Shown here in pieces: positions 8,235 to 15,097 of a stretch of DNA of 29,900 nt. The notes beneath the pieces are model-generated. The model searched no databases. It was not told the DNA's origin and was given only the letters and a program-made list of their open reading frames with translations. A program made the position numbers and the translations under genes. Within the stretch, counting starts at the first letter, position 1. Every line of letters starts with the position of its first letter. The stretch lies in assembly GCA_020024185.1 (NCBI GenBank), contig JAHHUD010000015.1:1-29900 (forward strand), read 5' to 3'. This DNA comes from Oscillospiraceae bacterium. GTDB lineage: Bacteria > Bacillota > Clostridia > Oscillospirales > Ruminococcaceae.

Positions 8235-10667
8235 TTAGTCACGATATTCTTCCATAATAAAGGATTCAAAAATATCGCCTTCCTTAATATCATTGAATTT
8301 TTCAAGGCCGATACCACATTCATATCCAGCCATAACTTCTCTCTGGTCATCTTTGAAACGTTTAAGTGACAAAATTTCATCTTCAGCAATAACAATACCG
8401 TCACGAACAACACGAATTTTTGCGTGACGAGCAACTTTACCGTCTTTTACATAACAACCAGCAACTGTACCAGCAGAAGAAAGTTTGTATACAGCTCTAA
8501 CTTCAGCAAATCCAAGTTCAACTTCTCTAAATTTAGGTGCAAGCATACCTTTCATAGCAGCTTTTACATCTTCAAGTGCATCATAAATAACACGATACAT
8601 TCTCATTTCAACTTGGTCATGTTCTGCATCTTGTTTTGCAACTGGGTCTGGTCTTACGTTAAAGCCGATAATAATAGCATTTGATGCAGAAGCAAGCATA
8701 ACGTCACTTTTTGAAATAGCACCAACTGCTGCGTGGATAACTTTAACTCTAACTTCTTCGTTTGAAAGTTTTTCAAGAGATTGTTTAACAGCTTCTGCTG
8801 AACCTTGTACGTCTGCTTTAACAATGATTGGCAATTCTTTCATTTCACCTTGAGCAATCTGGCTAAATAGGTTATCAAGTGTAACTTTCTGATAGCTGTT
8901 GAAACGTTCTTCTTTGATTGCCTGCATACGTTTTTCCGCAAGTTCTCTTGCAAGTTTTTCATCTTCAACTGCATCAAATAAGTCGCCTGCTGATGGAACT
9001 TCTGTAAGTCCTGTAATTTCTACTGGTGTTGATGGACCTGCTTGTTCTATTCTTTCGCCTTTATCATTTGTCATTACTCTTACACGACCAACTGCTGTAC
9101 CTGCAATAAGAACATCACCTTTATGAAGTGTACCGTTTTGAACAAGAATTGTTGCAACTGGACCAAGACCTTTATCAAGTCTTGCTTCAATAACTGCACC
9201 TTTTGCACGACGATGTGGATTAGCTTTAAATTCACTTACTTCACTTGTAAGGTTAACCATTTCAAGCAAATCTTCAAGACCTGTACCCATTTTTGCAGAG
9301 ATTGGAACGCAGATTGTTTCACCGCCCCATTCTTCTGGAACAAGACCATATTCTGTAAGTTCTTGTTTAACTTTATCTGGGTTTGCTGTTGGTTTATCAA
9401 TTTTATTTATTGCAACAATAATTGGAATATTTGCAGCTTTTGCATGGTTAATAGACTCAACTGTCTGTGGCATAATACCGTCGTCAGCAGCAACAACAAG
9501 AATTGCAATATCTGTTACCATTGCACCGCGTTGACGCATTGATGTGAAAGCTTCATGCCCTGGAGTATCAAGGAATGTAAGAGTTTTGCCACCTGCAACA
9601 ACTTGATATGCACCAATATGCTGTGTGATACCACCAGCTTCACCACTTGTAACATTTGTTTTTCTGATAGCGTCAAGAAGACTTGTTTTACCATGGTCAA
9701 CGTGACCCATAACAACAACAACTGGTGGGCGTTCTTCTGTATTTTCTTCTGTGTCTTCGATTTCTTCAAAGAGTCTTTCTTCAATTGTAACAACAACTTC
9801 TTTTTCTACTTTTGCGCCAAGTTCTTCTGCAACAATAGAAGCTGTATCAAAGTCAACAACCTGACTAATAGAAGCCATAACACCAAGCATCATAAGGCGT
9901 TTTATAACTTCACTTGCAGTAACTTTAAGTCTTGTTGCAAGTTCTCCAACTGTAATTTCTTCCGGAATTTGAACTTTAAGCTGAGCTTTTCTTGCTTTTT
10001 CAAGATGAAGTCTTTCAAGACGTTCTGCTTCTGTTTCCTGTTTTTTCTTTGCAAATGGATTTTGTTTATTATTTTTACCATTTTTATTGAATTTCTGTTT
10101 GTTGCTCATATTTGCGTTTTTACGCTGGCCACCATCATATGATTTTGTTTTTGCAAGTTCATCATATTTTTCGTTGAACTTATCCATATTCACATTTGTT
10201 TGACGTGTGTCAACAGTAACAGTAACTCTTTCATGCTTTTGAACTGGCTCTGTTTTTTCGTGTTTTTTTGGCTGTGGTCTTTCCACAATTGTGCCATCTG
10301 CACGTTTGAGAGGTTCATTTTTATTTTCTGTTTTTGGCTGATGAGCAGGTTTTTTATCCTGTTTTGGCTGTTGTTTTTTAGTTTTATCCTGTTTTGGTTG
10401 TGCAGGCTTTTTATCCTGCTGTGGTTTTTTATTTTCCACCGGTTTTCTTTCCTCTTTAACTTCTTGTTTTTTATTTAAATAATTTGCAAAATCATCTATT
10501 TTTGCTTGTTTTGTATAATGTTCAAACGCAATGTTGCATTGCTGTTCTGTGAGAATTGTACCCTTTTTGATTTCTGTTCCCAAAAGCTCTGTAAGCTCTT
10601 GTAGCGCAGTTTTTGCGTTAAGGTTAAAATCATCAATAAGATTGCTTGCTTTATATTTTATAACCAT
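8235..10667 (-). CDS. infB: Translation initiation factor IF-2
   Basis: IF-2 is the GTPase that places fMet-tRNA on the 30S subunit and promotes subunit joining. In about 810 residues, a short N-terminal IF2_N-type module is followed by a Lys/Gln/Pro-rich linker (about 70-235) with short repeats, a second IF2_N motif (ITVGELATRLKVTASEVIKRLM), then the G domain with G1 GHVDHGKTS near 321-329, G3 DTPGHEAF and G4 NKIDKP, and domains II to IV. I chose the ATG at 10667 with AGGAGAG upstream rather than the TTG one codon earlier. It overlaps the ylxQ stop as TGATG, indicating translational coupling. It forms part of the nusA-infB operon conserved in Gram-positive bacteria. Confidence 0.98.
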   Translation of the reverse strand: MVIKYKASNLIDDFNLNAKTALQELTELLGTEIKKGTILTEQQCNIAFEHYTKQAKIDDFANYLNKKQEVKEERKPVENKKPQQDKKPAQPKQDKTKKQQPKQDKKPAHQPKTENKNEPLKRADGTIVERPQPKKHEKTEPVQKHERVTVTVDTRQTNVNMDKFNEKYDELAKTKSYDGGQRKNANMSNKQKFNKNGKNNKQNPFAKKKQETEAERLERLHLEKARKAQLKVQIPEEITVGELATRLKVTASEVIKRLMMLGVMASISQVVDFDTASIVAEELGAKVEKEVVVTIEERLFEEIEDTEENTEERPPVVVVMGHVDHGKTSLLDAIRKTNVTSGEAGGITQHIGAYQVVAGGKTLTFLDTPGHEAFTSMRQRGAMVTDIAILVVAADDGIMPQTVESINHAKAANIPIIVAINKIDKPTANPDKVKQELTEYGLVPEEWGGETICVPISAKMGTGLEDLLEMVNLTSEVSEFKANPHRRAKGAVIEARLDKGLGPVATILVQNGTLHKGDVLIAGTAVGRVRVMTNDKGERIEQAGPSTPVEITGLTEVPSAGDLFDAVEDEKLARELAEKRMQAIKEERFNSYQKVTLDNLFSQIAQGEMKELPIIVKADVQGSAEAVKQSLEKLSNEEVRVKVIHAAVGAISKSDVMLASASNAIIIGFNVRPDPVAKQDAEHDQVEMRMYRVIYDALEDVKAAMKGMLAPKFREVELGFAEVRAVYKLSSAGTVAGCYVKDGKVARHAKIRVVRDGIVIAEDEILSLKRFKDDQREVMAGYECGIGLEKFNDIKEGDIFESFIMEEYRD
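10351..10424 (-). repeat. Short imperfect tandem repeat inside the infB linker
   Basis: Three copies of a motif close to TTTTATCCTGTTTTGG (plus strand) recur at spacings of about 30 bases. They encode repeated Pro-Lys-Gln-Asp-Lys units of the IF-2 linker. Such repeats can change copy number without breaking the reading frame. Confidence 0.7.
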
Positions 10668-10978
10668 CAATTACTCTCCTTTTCCCCATCTATTGCATTT
10701 TTGCAAAGTATAGCGATATTTTCATCTATAAGTGCAAAAACACCTGTAAGTTTATTTGTAATTCGGGAAACTTCAAACTGTGTAAGAGGAATAACATTTA
10801 CATCAATTATTCCGTCACAAAACTGTTCAACTCTTTTGAGAGTTTTGGCACTTGTGTCATTTGTAACACAAACCATTTTTACAGTTTTGTCTATAACACC
10901 TTGTTTTACAGGGTCAAACCCGTAAATAAGTTTACCTGATTTTTTTGCAAGTGATATTGCAAAGAGAATTTTATTCAT
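10667..10978 (-). CDS. ylxQ: YlxQ, L7Ae/L30e-family RNA-binding protein
   Basis: This small protein belongs to the L7Ae/L30e/S12e/Gadd45 group, whose members bind kink-turn RNA. The role of YlxQ itself is not firmly established. The product of about 103 residues has FAISLAKKSGKLIYGFDPVKQG at the N-terminus, the VCVTNDTSAKTLKRV segment typical of the fold, and LTGVFALIDENIA near the C-terminus. I place the start at the ATG at 10978, ten bases after AGGAG. A GTG two codons upstream is possible but too close to that site. The start overlaps the ylxR stop and the stop overlaps the infB start, so it is tightly embedded in the operon. Confidence 0.88.
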   Translation of the reverse strand: MNKILFAISLAKKSGKLIYGFDPVKQGVIDKTVKMVCVTNDTSAKTLKRVEQFCDGIIDVNVIPLTQFEVSRITNKLTGVFALIDENIAILCKNAIDGEKESN

Positions 10979-11240
10979 CTTCACTAATCTCCTGCATTAA
11001 TCTATCATATATTTCATCGGATATCTGACATTCAAAGCTTCTTTCAAGTCTGCCAGCTTTTTTTGCCTTTTTAAGACATTCTACATTGTTACAAATGTAG
11101 GCGCCTCTTCCGTTTTTCTTGCCTGTAATATCCACGCTGATTTCACCTTCAGATGTTTTAACAACACGGATAAGTTCTTTTTTATTTTTTGAAATGCCAC
11201 AACCAAGACATTTTCTTTGAGGAATTTTTTTTATAGCCAT
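10971..11240 (-). CDS. ylxR: YlxR / RnpM, RNA-binding protein (RNase P modulator family)
   Basis: The family DUF448/YlxR binds RNA, and the B. subtilis member has been renamed RnpM because it modulates RNase P. The 89-residue protein has the N-terminal signature PQRKCLGCGISKNKKELIRVV and the GKKNGRGAYIC motif, with basic residues (KKAKKAGRLERSF) after it. It lies 21 bases after nusA with an AGAGGA ribosome binding site, and its last codons overlap the ylxQ start. The location between nusA and ylxQ is the standard one. I am confident of the family; function in this organism is by homology. Confidence 0.93.
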   Translation of the reverse strand: MAIKKIPQRKCLGCGISKNKKELIRVVKTSEGEISVDITGKKNGRGAYICNNVECLKKAKKAGRLERSFECQISDEIYDRLMQEISEDE

Positions 11241-11261
11241 AATGCAATCCTCTTTTCTATA

Positions 11262-12311
11262 TTATTCTCCAAAATATCCACTTTCTGGGTGTATATCTAT
11301 ATTATAGCCTGTAAGTCTTGCTGCAAGACGAGCGTTTTGACCTTTATTACCAATTGCAAGAGAAAGTTGCTCATCAGGAACACAAACTTTGCAAGATTTT
11401 GGATTATCTGAAGTAATTTCAACACTTGAAACTGTTGATGGTGAAAGTGCTGCTGAAATAAATTCTGCTGCATCATCGCTATATTTAACAATATCTATTT
11501 TTTCTCCTCCAATACCTTCAATAATATTATCAATTCTTGCTCTTTTTGCACCAATACATGCACCTATTGCGTCAACATTTTCATCTTTTGAATAAACAGC
11601 AATTTTTGTTCTTGCACCAGCTTCACGGCTAATAGCTTTAATTTCTACTGTACCATCAAAAATTTCTGGAACTTCAAGTTCAAACATTCTTTTTACAAAT
11701 CCTGGATGTGTACGGCTGAGCATAATTCTTGGGCCTTTTTCGCCAGAAACAACATCAACAACAAAAACTTTTACATGGTCTCCAACTGCAAATTGTTCGC
11801 CAGGAATTTGTTCATCTTTAGGTAAAATAAATTCATTGTTTCCAACTTGAAGAACCAATGCTTGACTTTTTGCGTTTTGGCGAAGCACAATACCTGTAAC
11901 AATTTCCTGTGTCTTGCTTTGCATATCTTCAAAAAGCTGAGCTTTTTCTGCTTCTTTGATACCTTGTTTGATAACGTTTTTTGCAGCACCGATTGCGATA
12001 TAACCAAAGTCTTTTGTTTTAAGAGGAAGAGCAATTTGACCACCAAGTTTTGACCTTGATTTAAGTTTTCTTGCTTCTTCAATAGAAATTTCTGTATCTG
12101 GGTCTTCAACATTTTCAACAATAGTTTTTACAATATAAACTGCAAACTTTTGTTTTTCTGCGTCAATAAGAACTGTTACATTGCCTTCTATACCCAAATC
12201 TTTTTCAACTGCAACTTCCATTGCTTTTGTGATTTTTTCAAGCAAAACATCTTTTTTGATACCTTTTTCTTTTTCTATAATATCTAATGCTTCAAAAAAT
12301 TCTTTATTCAT
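11262..12311 (-). CDS. nusA: Transcription termination/antitermination factor NusA
   Basis: NusA binds RNA polymerase and modulates pausing, termination and antitermination. The 349 residues give the Gram-positive form without the C-terminal acidic repeats: an N-terminal polymerase-binding domain, an S1 domain (about 130-200), then KH1 and KH2. KH2 has a normal GNKG loop (AIGNKGQNARLAARLTGY). In KH1 the GxxG loop reads GAKR instead of the usual G-x-[KR]-G, a one-base difference from Gly, which I flag as odd. The gene follows rimP with AGGAGGAATTAG upstream of the ATG. The leader of the operon carries a terminator-like hairpin that could be the target of NusA autoregulation. Confidence 0.97.
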   Translation of the reverse strand: MNKEFFEALDIIEKEKGIKKDVLLEKITKAMEVAVEKDLGIEGNVTVLIDAEKQKFAVYIVKTIVENVEDPDTEISIEEARKLKSRSKLGGQIALPLKTKDFGYIAIGAAKNVIKQGIKEAEKAQLFEDMQSKTQEIVTGIVLRQNAKSQALVLQVGNNEFILPKDEQIPGEQFAVGDHVKVFVVDVVSGEKGPRIMLSRTHPGFVKRMFELEVPEIFDGTVEIKAISREAGARTKIAVYSKDENVDAIGACIGAKRARIDNIIEGIGGEKIDIVKYSDDAAEFISAALSPSTVSSVEITSDNPKSCKVCVPDEQLSLAIGNKGQNARLAARLTGYNIDIHPESGYFGE

Positions 12312-12327
12312 TTTTCTCTAATTCCTC

Positions 12328-12801
12328 CTAAAATAAATCCTCATCATCACAAAGTTTAACAAATGATGTATCTTTAATGTTTATATTGTGAGAGCCGTTT
12401 TCGTTACTGAGTGTAACAGCACCATCTGCATAACCTTCAATTATGCCTTTAATTTCTCTTACACCATCAATTGGTCTTATAAGTTTAGCTAAAGCCAACT
12501 GACCTTTTTTTGCTTCAAAATGAAAATCTTTTGTAAGCTTTCTTCCAAGGCCAGCCGAAGAAACCTCAAAGTAATAAGCCTGGCTGATAGGGTCAGCTTC
12601 ATCAATCATAGGGTCAACTGTTCTTGAAAGATTTTCGCAATCTTCAATAAACACTCCACCTTCTTTATCAATAAAAATTCTGAGATACCAATCCGGACCT
12701 TCTTTTTCAAATCGAACATCCCAAAGTATCAATCCCATTTGGTCACAAACAGGTTTTACAATTTCTTCAACAACATCTATTGCCTTTTTTCCTTTAGCCA
12801 A
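12328..12801 (-). CDS. rimP: Ribosome maturation factor RimP
   Basis: RimP assists assembly of the 30S head region, around S12/S19 binding. The 157 residues contain the family landmarks LRIFIDKEGGVFIEDCENLSR, then DEADPISQAYYFEVSSAGLGRKL (usually VSSPGLDRPL; here Ala and Gly replace Pro and Asp), and a C-terminal SH3-like domain. The start codon is TTG at 12801, ten bases after GAGGAGG. No in-frame ATG is available nearby. It is the first gene of the superoperon, read from the promoter at 12887-12915 through a terminator-like hairpin. Confidence 0.94.
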   Translation of the reverse strand: MAKGKKAIDVVEEIVKPVCDQMGLILWDVRFEKEGPDWYLRIFIDKEGGVFIEDCENLSRTVDPMIDEADPISQAYYFEVSSAGLGRKLTKDFHFEAKKGQLALAKLIRPIDGVREIKGIIEGYADGAVTLSNENGSHNINIKDTSFVKLCDDEDLF

Positions 12802-12838
12802 AATTAGTTGCCCTCCTCATTTTATTTTCTAAAAACAA

Positions 12839-12860
12839 GAGAGTGGGTTTCCCCACTCTC
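12839..12860 (-). terminator. Terminator-like hairpin in the rimP-nusA leader (possible attenuator)
   Basis: A nine-pair perfect stem GAGAGTGGG/CCCACTCTC with a four-base loop is followed on the minus strand by UUGUUUUU. It lies downstream of the M29 peptidase gene, and also downstream of the rimP promoter and 38 bases before the rimP start. It can therefore both end the peptidase transcript and attenuate the rimP operon. In B. subtilis NusA is reported to autoregulate its operon through such a leader terminator. The same role here is inferred. Confidence 0.8.
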
Positions 12861-12886
12861 CTTTTTACTAAATAATCTACGATATT

Positions 12887-12915
12887 AATATATCATAAGT
12901 CTTGTAAAATTGCAA
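12887..12915 (-). promoter_or_regulatory. Promoter of the rimP-nusA-infB operon
   Basis: Minus-strand TTGCAA, a 17-base spacer, TATATT. Start of transcription would be near 12880, leaving an ~80-nt leader that contains the hairpin at 12839-12860. Confidence 0.75.
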
Positions 12916-12964
12916 CCACTTTAATAAATTTTGTAAATGTTTCATATAGATATATTACTTTATT

Positions 12965-14218
12965 TTAAAAAACCCATTCACCATTTACAAAAATCTGAAC
13001 TTCTTCCCCGTTTTCTGTTATACCTTTTATATTCATGTCATCAGTACCAATCATTACATCTTCATGAATTACAGATATATTCACACCTTTTTGTGCAAGC
13101 TGTTCATTATTCATTTCTGCACCGCCAGCAACAGTATCTGGATATGCTGCACCAAATGCAATATGACAAGCTGCATTTTCATCAAATAATGTATTATAAA
13201 ATAAAACATTTTCTTTGTTTATTGGGCTTGATGCAGGAACAAACGCAATTTCACCGATACTTCTTGCCCCTTCATCACTATTTAGTAACTGACCAAGAAG
13301 TTCTTTTCCTTCTTTTGCATCATAATCTACAACTTTACCATCTTTAAATGTAACAACAAAATCTTTTATAAGATTTCCGTTAAAAACATAAGGCTTTGTT
13401 CCATAAACTATACCATTAACATTATCTTTATGTGGAGCTGTAAAAATTTCTTCTGTTGGCATATTTGCAATAAATTCAACACCTGCTTTTGTGTATTCTC
13501 TGCCACCGGAAGTCACATCTTTGCCACCACCCCAAACACAGTCATCTGCAAGACCAACGTGCAAATCTGTTCCGTTTTTACTTGTAAGATGAACTTCTTT
13601 AAGTTTCAAACTGTTAAGATGATTTCTTCTCACTATCTGTTTATCAGTATAAACTCTCCAGTTTTCAGCAGGGTCACCTTCAAGACGGCTTACCTTAAAA
13701 ATTGTATTCCAAAGTTTTTCAACTGCTTGTTCTTCACTTAATTCTGGAAAAACTTTTTTTGCCCAAGCCACAGAAGGCACTGCTACAACACACCACTGTA
13801 TGCGACTGTTCATTGTATAATCTCTTTGGTCCATCAATGCTTTCATAAGTGCTTTTTGTGCAGCATCAATTTTTTCTGTATCAAGACCTTTATAAATTTC
13901 AGGGTCACGGCTTGAAATACTCAAAACAGCCGCTGTTCCTTCTGTTTTTATATAGTCAGTCATCATTGTAATTTGATATGGTTTTATATCGCAAAGAACA
14001 TCTTTACTTGTTTTATCCATTCTTATACGTGTAAGCTTTTCATCGTTATAAAATACAACAACTTCCTTTGCTCCAACTTCATAAGCAACTTCTGCACATT
14101 CTCTTGCAAATTCAGCAGCATGAATTGGGCTGTTTATGAGCAAAGTCTGATTTTTTTGAAGATTTATACCTGTTTTTATTGCCATTTCAGCATATTTTCT
14201 TAACATTTCTTTTTCCAT
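12965..14218 (-). CDS. M29 family aminopeptidase (AmpS/PepS/AmpT type)
   Basis: M29 peptidases are cytosolic dimeric metallo-aminopeptidases with broad specificity. The product is 417 residues, the usual family length. Characteristic M29 stretches are visible: the FIANMPTEEIFTAPHKD motif, EIAFVPASSPI, the LFDENAACHIAFG metal-ligand motif, and IHEDVMIGTDDMNIKG near the C-terminus. The listed frame could begin four codons earlier, but that ATG is itself part of the ribosome binding site ATGGAGG, so the ATG at 14218 is the better start. It has its own promoter (14270-14298), and the only terminator downstream is the rimP-leader hairpin. Divergently oriented from the small orphan gene at 14375. 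Confidence 0.93.
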   Translation of the reverse strand: MEKEMLRKYAEMAIKTGINLQKNQTLLINSPIHAAEFARECAEVAYEVGAKEVVVFYNDEKLTRIRMDKTSKDVLCDIKPYQITMMTDYIKTEGTAAVLSISSRDPEIYKGLDTEKIDAAQKALMKALMDQRDYTMNSRIQWCVVAVPSVAWAKKVFPELSEEQAVEKLWNTIFKVSRLEGDPAENWRVYTDKQIVRRNHLNSLKLKEVHLTSKNGTDLHVGLADDCVWGGGKDVTSGGREYTKAGVEFIANMPTEEIFTAPHKDNVNGIVYGTKPYVFNGNLIKDFVVTFKDGKVVDYDAKEGKELLGQLLNSDEGARSIGEIAFVPASSPINKENVLFYNTLFDENAACHIAFGAAYPDTVAGGAEMNNEQLAQKGVNISVIHEDVMIGTDDMNIKGITENGEEVQIFVNGEWVF

Positions 14219-14269
14219 AAAAACCTCCATTATATTTTTATTGTTAAAATAATTATGATATTATTAGCT

Positions 14270-14298
14270 ATGATACCACATATATATCATAAAATCAA
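14270..14298 (-). promoter_or_regulatory. Promoter of the M29 aminopeptidase gene
   Basis: Minus-strand TTGATT, a 17-base spacer, TATCAT. It is back to back with the plus-strand promoter of the small gene at 14375. Confidence 0.65.
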
Positions 14299-14309
14299 AG
14301 AAATTACAG

Positions 14310-14337
14310 TTGACTTAAAAAAAATATAAGTTAAAAT
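14310..14337 (+). promoter_or_regulatory. Promoter of the 72-residue orphan gene
   Basis: TTGACT followed after 16 bases by TAAAAT, 38 bases upstream of the start codon. The spacer is one base shorter than ideal. Confidence 0.55.
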
Positions 14338-14374
14338 AAGATTTGATAAAAATAAATTTAATAGGAGAATTATA

Positions 14375-14593
14375 ATGAAAGCTAGAGTACCAAAACATAG
14401 AGAATTTATCATTCAATTTGAAGAAGACTACGAAAAACAAGAAGAATGTTGGGGCAAACTTCAAGAAATAATGGACGAGTATAAAAAACAAGGCAAATCA
14501 GTTTACACAAAAACTTTTATAGAAGATAACGAAGAAAAAGTTAAAGCTTTGCAAGCTGAATATGAATTTACATACACAATTGAAGAAAAATAA
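14375..14593 (+). CDS. Small charged protein of unknown function
   Basis: I do not recognise this 72-residue protein. It starts MKARVPKHREF and is very rich in Glu, Lys and aromatic residues, with no signal peptide or membrane segment and one Cys. The pattern suggests two or three helices (QFEEDYEKQEECWGKLQEIM, then the KVKALQAEYEF helix). Support for a real gene comes from its signals: a promoter at 14310-14337, a good ribosome binding site (ATAGGAGAATTATA), and its own intrinsic terminator at 14644-14674. It is flanked by divergent and convergent neighbours, so it is a monocistronic unit and context gives no hint of its job. Confidence 0.75.
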   Translation: MKARVPKHREFIIQFEEDYEKQEECWGKLQEIMDEYKKQGKSVYTKTFIEDNEEKVKALQAEYEFTYTIEEK

Positions 14594-14643
14594 TCAATTA
14601 CAGTTTTGTTTATATTCTTAATCTATAATTTGATTAAAATTTA

Positions 14644-14674
14644 AAATGACAGTTTTTACAGCTGTCATTTTTTT
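14644..14674 (+). terminator. Terminator of the small orphan gene
   Basis: A nine-pair stem AAATGACAG/CTGTCATTT with a nine-base loop is followed by a run of T on the plus strand, about 50 bases after the stop codon. Confidence 0.8.
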
Positions 14675-14682
14675 GTGCAAAT

Positions 14683-14710
14683 AAAAAGGCAGGATATATC
14701 CTGCCTTTTT
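14683..14710 (-). terminator. Terminator of the clp-thioesterase operon (bidirectional form)
   Basis: A 12-bp perfect stem around AAAAAGGCAGGA and its complement is directly adjacent to the thioesterase stop codon. The flanking A and T runs let it work in both directions. In the minus direction it ends the thioesterase transcript. Confidence 0.85.
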
Positions 14711-14713
14711 AAA

Positions 14714-15079
14714 TTATTTATTTAATTTTGCCAAAAAACGTTCAACATTAATAACTGCTCTTGTGTGTTCACCTTCACCAATAAGAACACCTTCTTCAAA
14801 TGCTTTTATTGAAAAATCATACATTCTGCCTTCATGTTTAACAAGTGTTGCTTCAATTGTTATTGTTGCACCAACTTTGCTTGCTTTAACATGTGATGTG
14901 CAAATTTTTGTACCAACAGAGCTCTCACCTTCTTCAAGTTCTGGGTCAATAAGACTTTTTGCTGTATCTTCCATACACCCTACAAGTGCCGGTGTTCCAA
15001 AAACATCAAGAGTGCCACTTGCAAATTTTCTTGCTGTCATGTCATCTGTTACAACATAAGTTTTTGTTAAAGTTTTCAT
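14714..15079 (-). CDS. Hotdog-fold acyl-CoA thioesterase, FlK-like
   Basis: The 121-residue protein belongs to the single-hotdog family that includes fluoroacetyl-CoA thioesterase FlK. Three residues match the FlK catalytic set by identity and spacing: Thr29 in FGTPAL, Glu37 in GCMEDT and His63 in CTSHVKAS (FlK Thr42, Glu50, His76, spacings 8 and 26 in both). The SVGTKICTSH stretch and the C-terminal GEHTRAVINVERFLAK also resemble the family. Fluoroacetate is unlikely to be the real substrate in this setting; short-chain or aberrant acyl-CoA is more plausible, but that is inference. It is downstream of the Clp ATPase with an 18-base gap and a GCGAGG ribosome binding site, hence the same operon, and it is followed by a strong terminator. 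Confidence 0.85.
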   Translation of the reverse strand: MKTLTKTYVVTDDMTARKFASGTLDVFGTPALVGCMEDTAKSLIDPELEEGESSVGTKICTSHVKASKVGATITIEATLVKHEGRMYDFSIKAFEEGVLIGEGEHTRAVINVERFLAKLNK

Positions 15080-15097
15080 AGTAAAACCTCGCTAATT

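Noticed and set aside
9042..10142. Long plus-strand open frames (166 and 195 codons) antisense to infB
   Set aside because: They mirror the infB codons, are extremely rich in Cys, Asn and Phe, lack a ribosome binding site and have no protein-like pattern.
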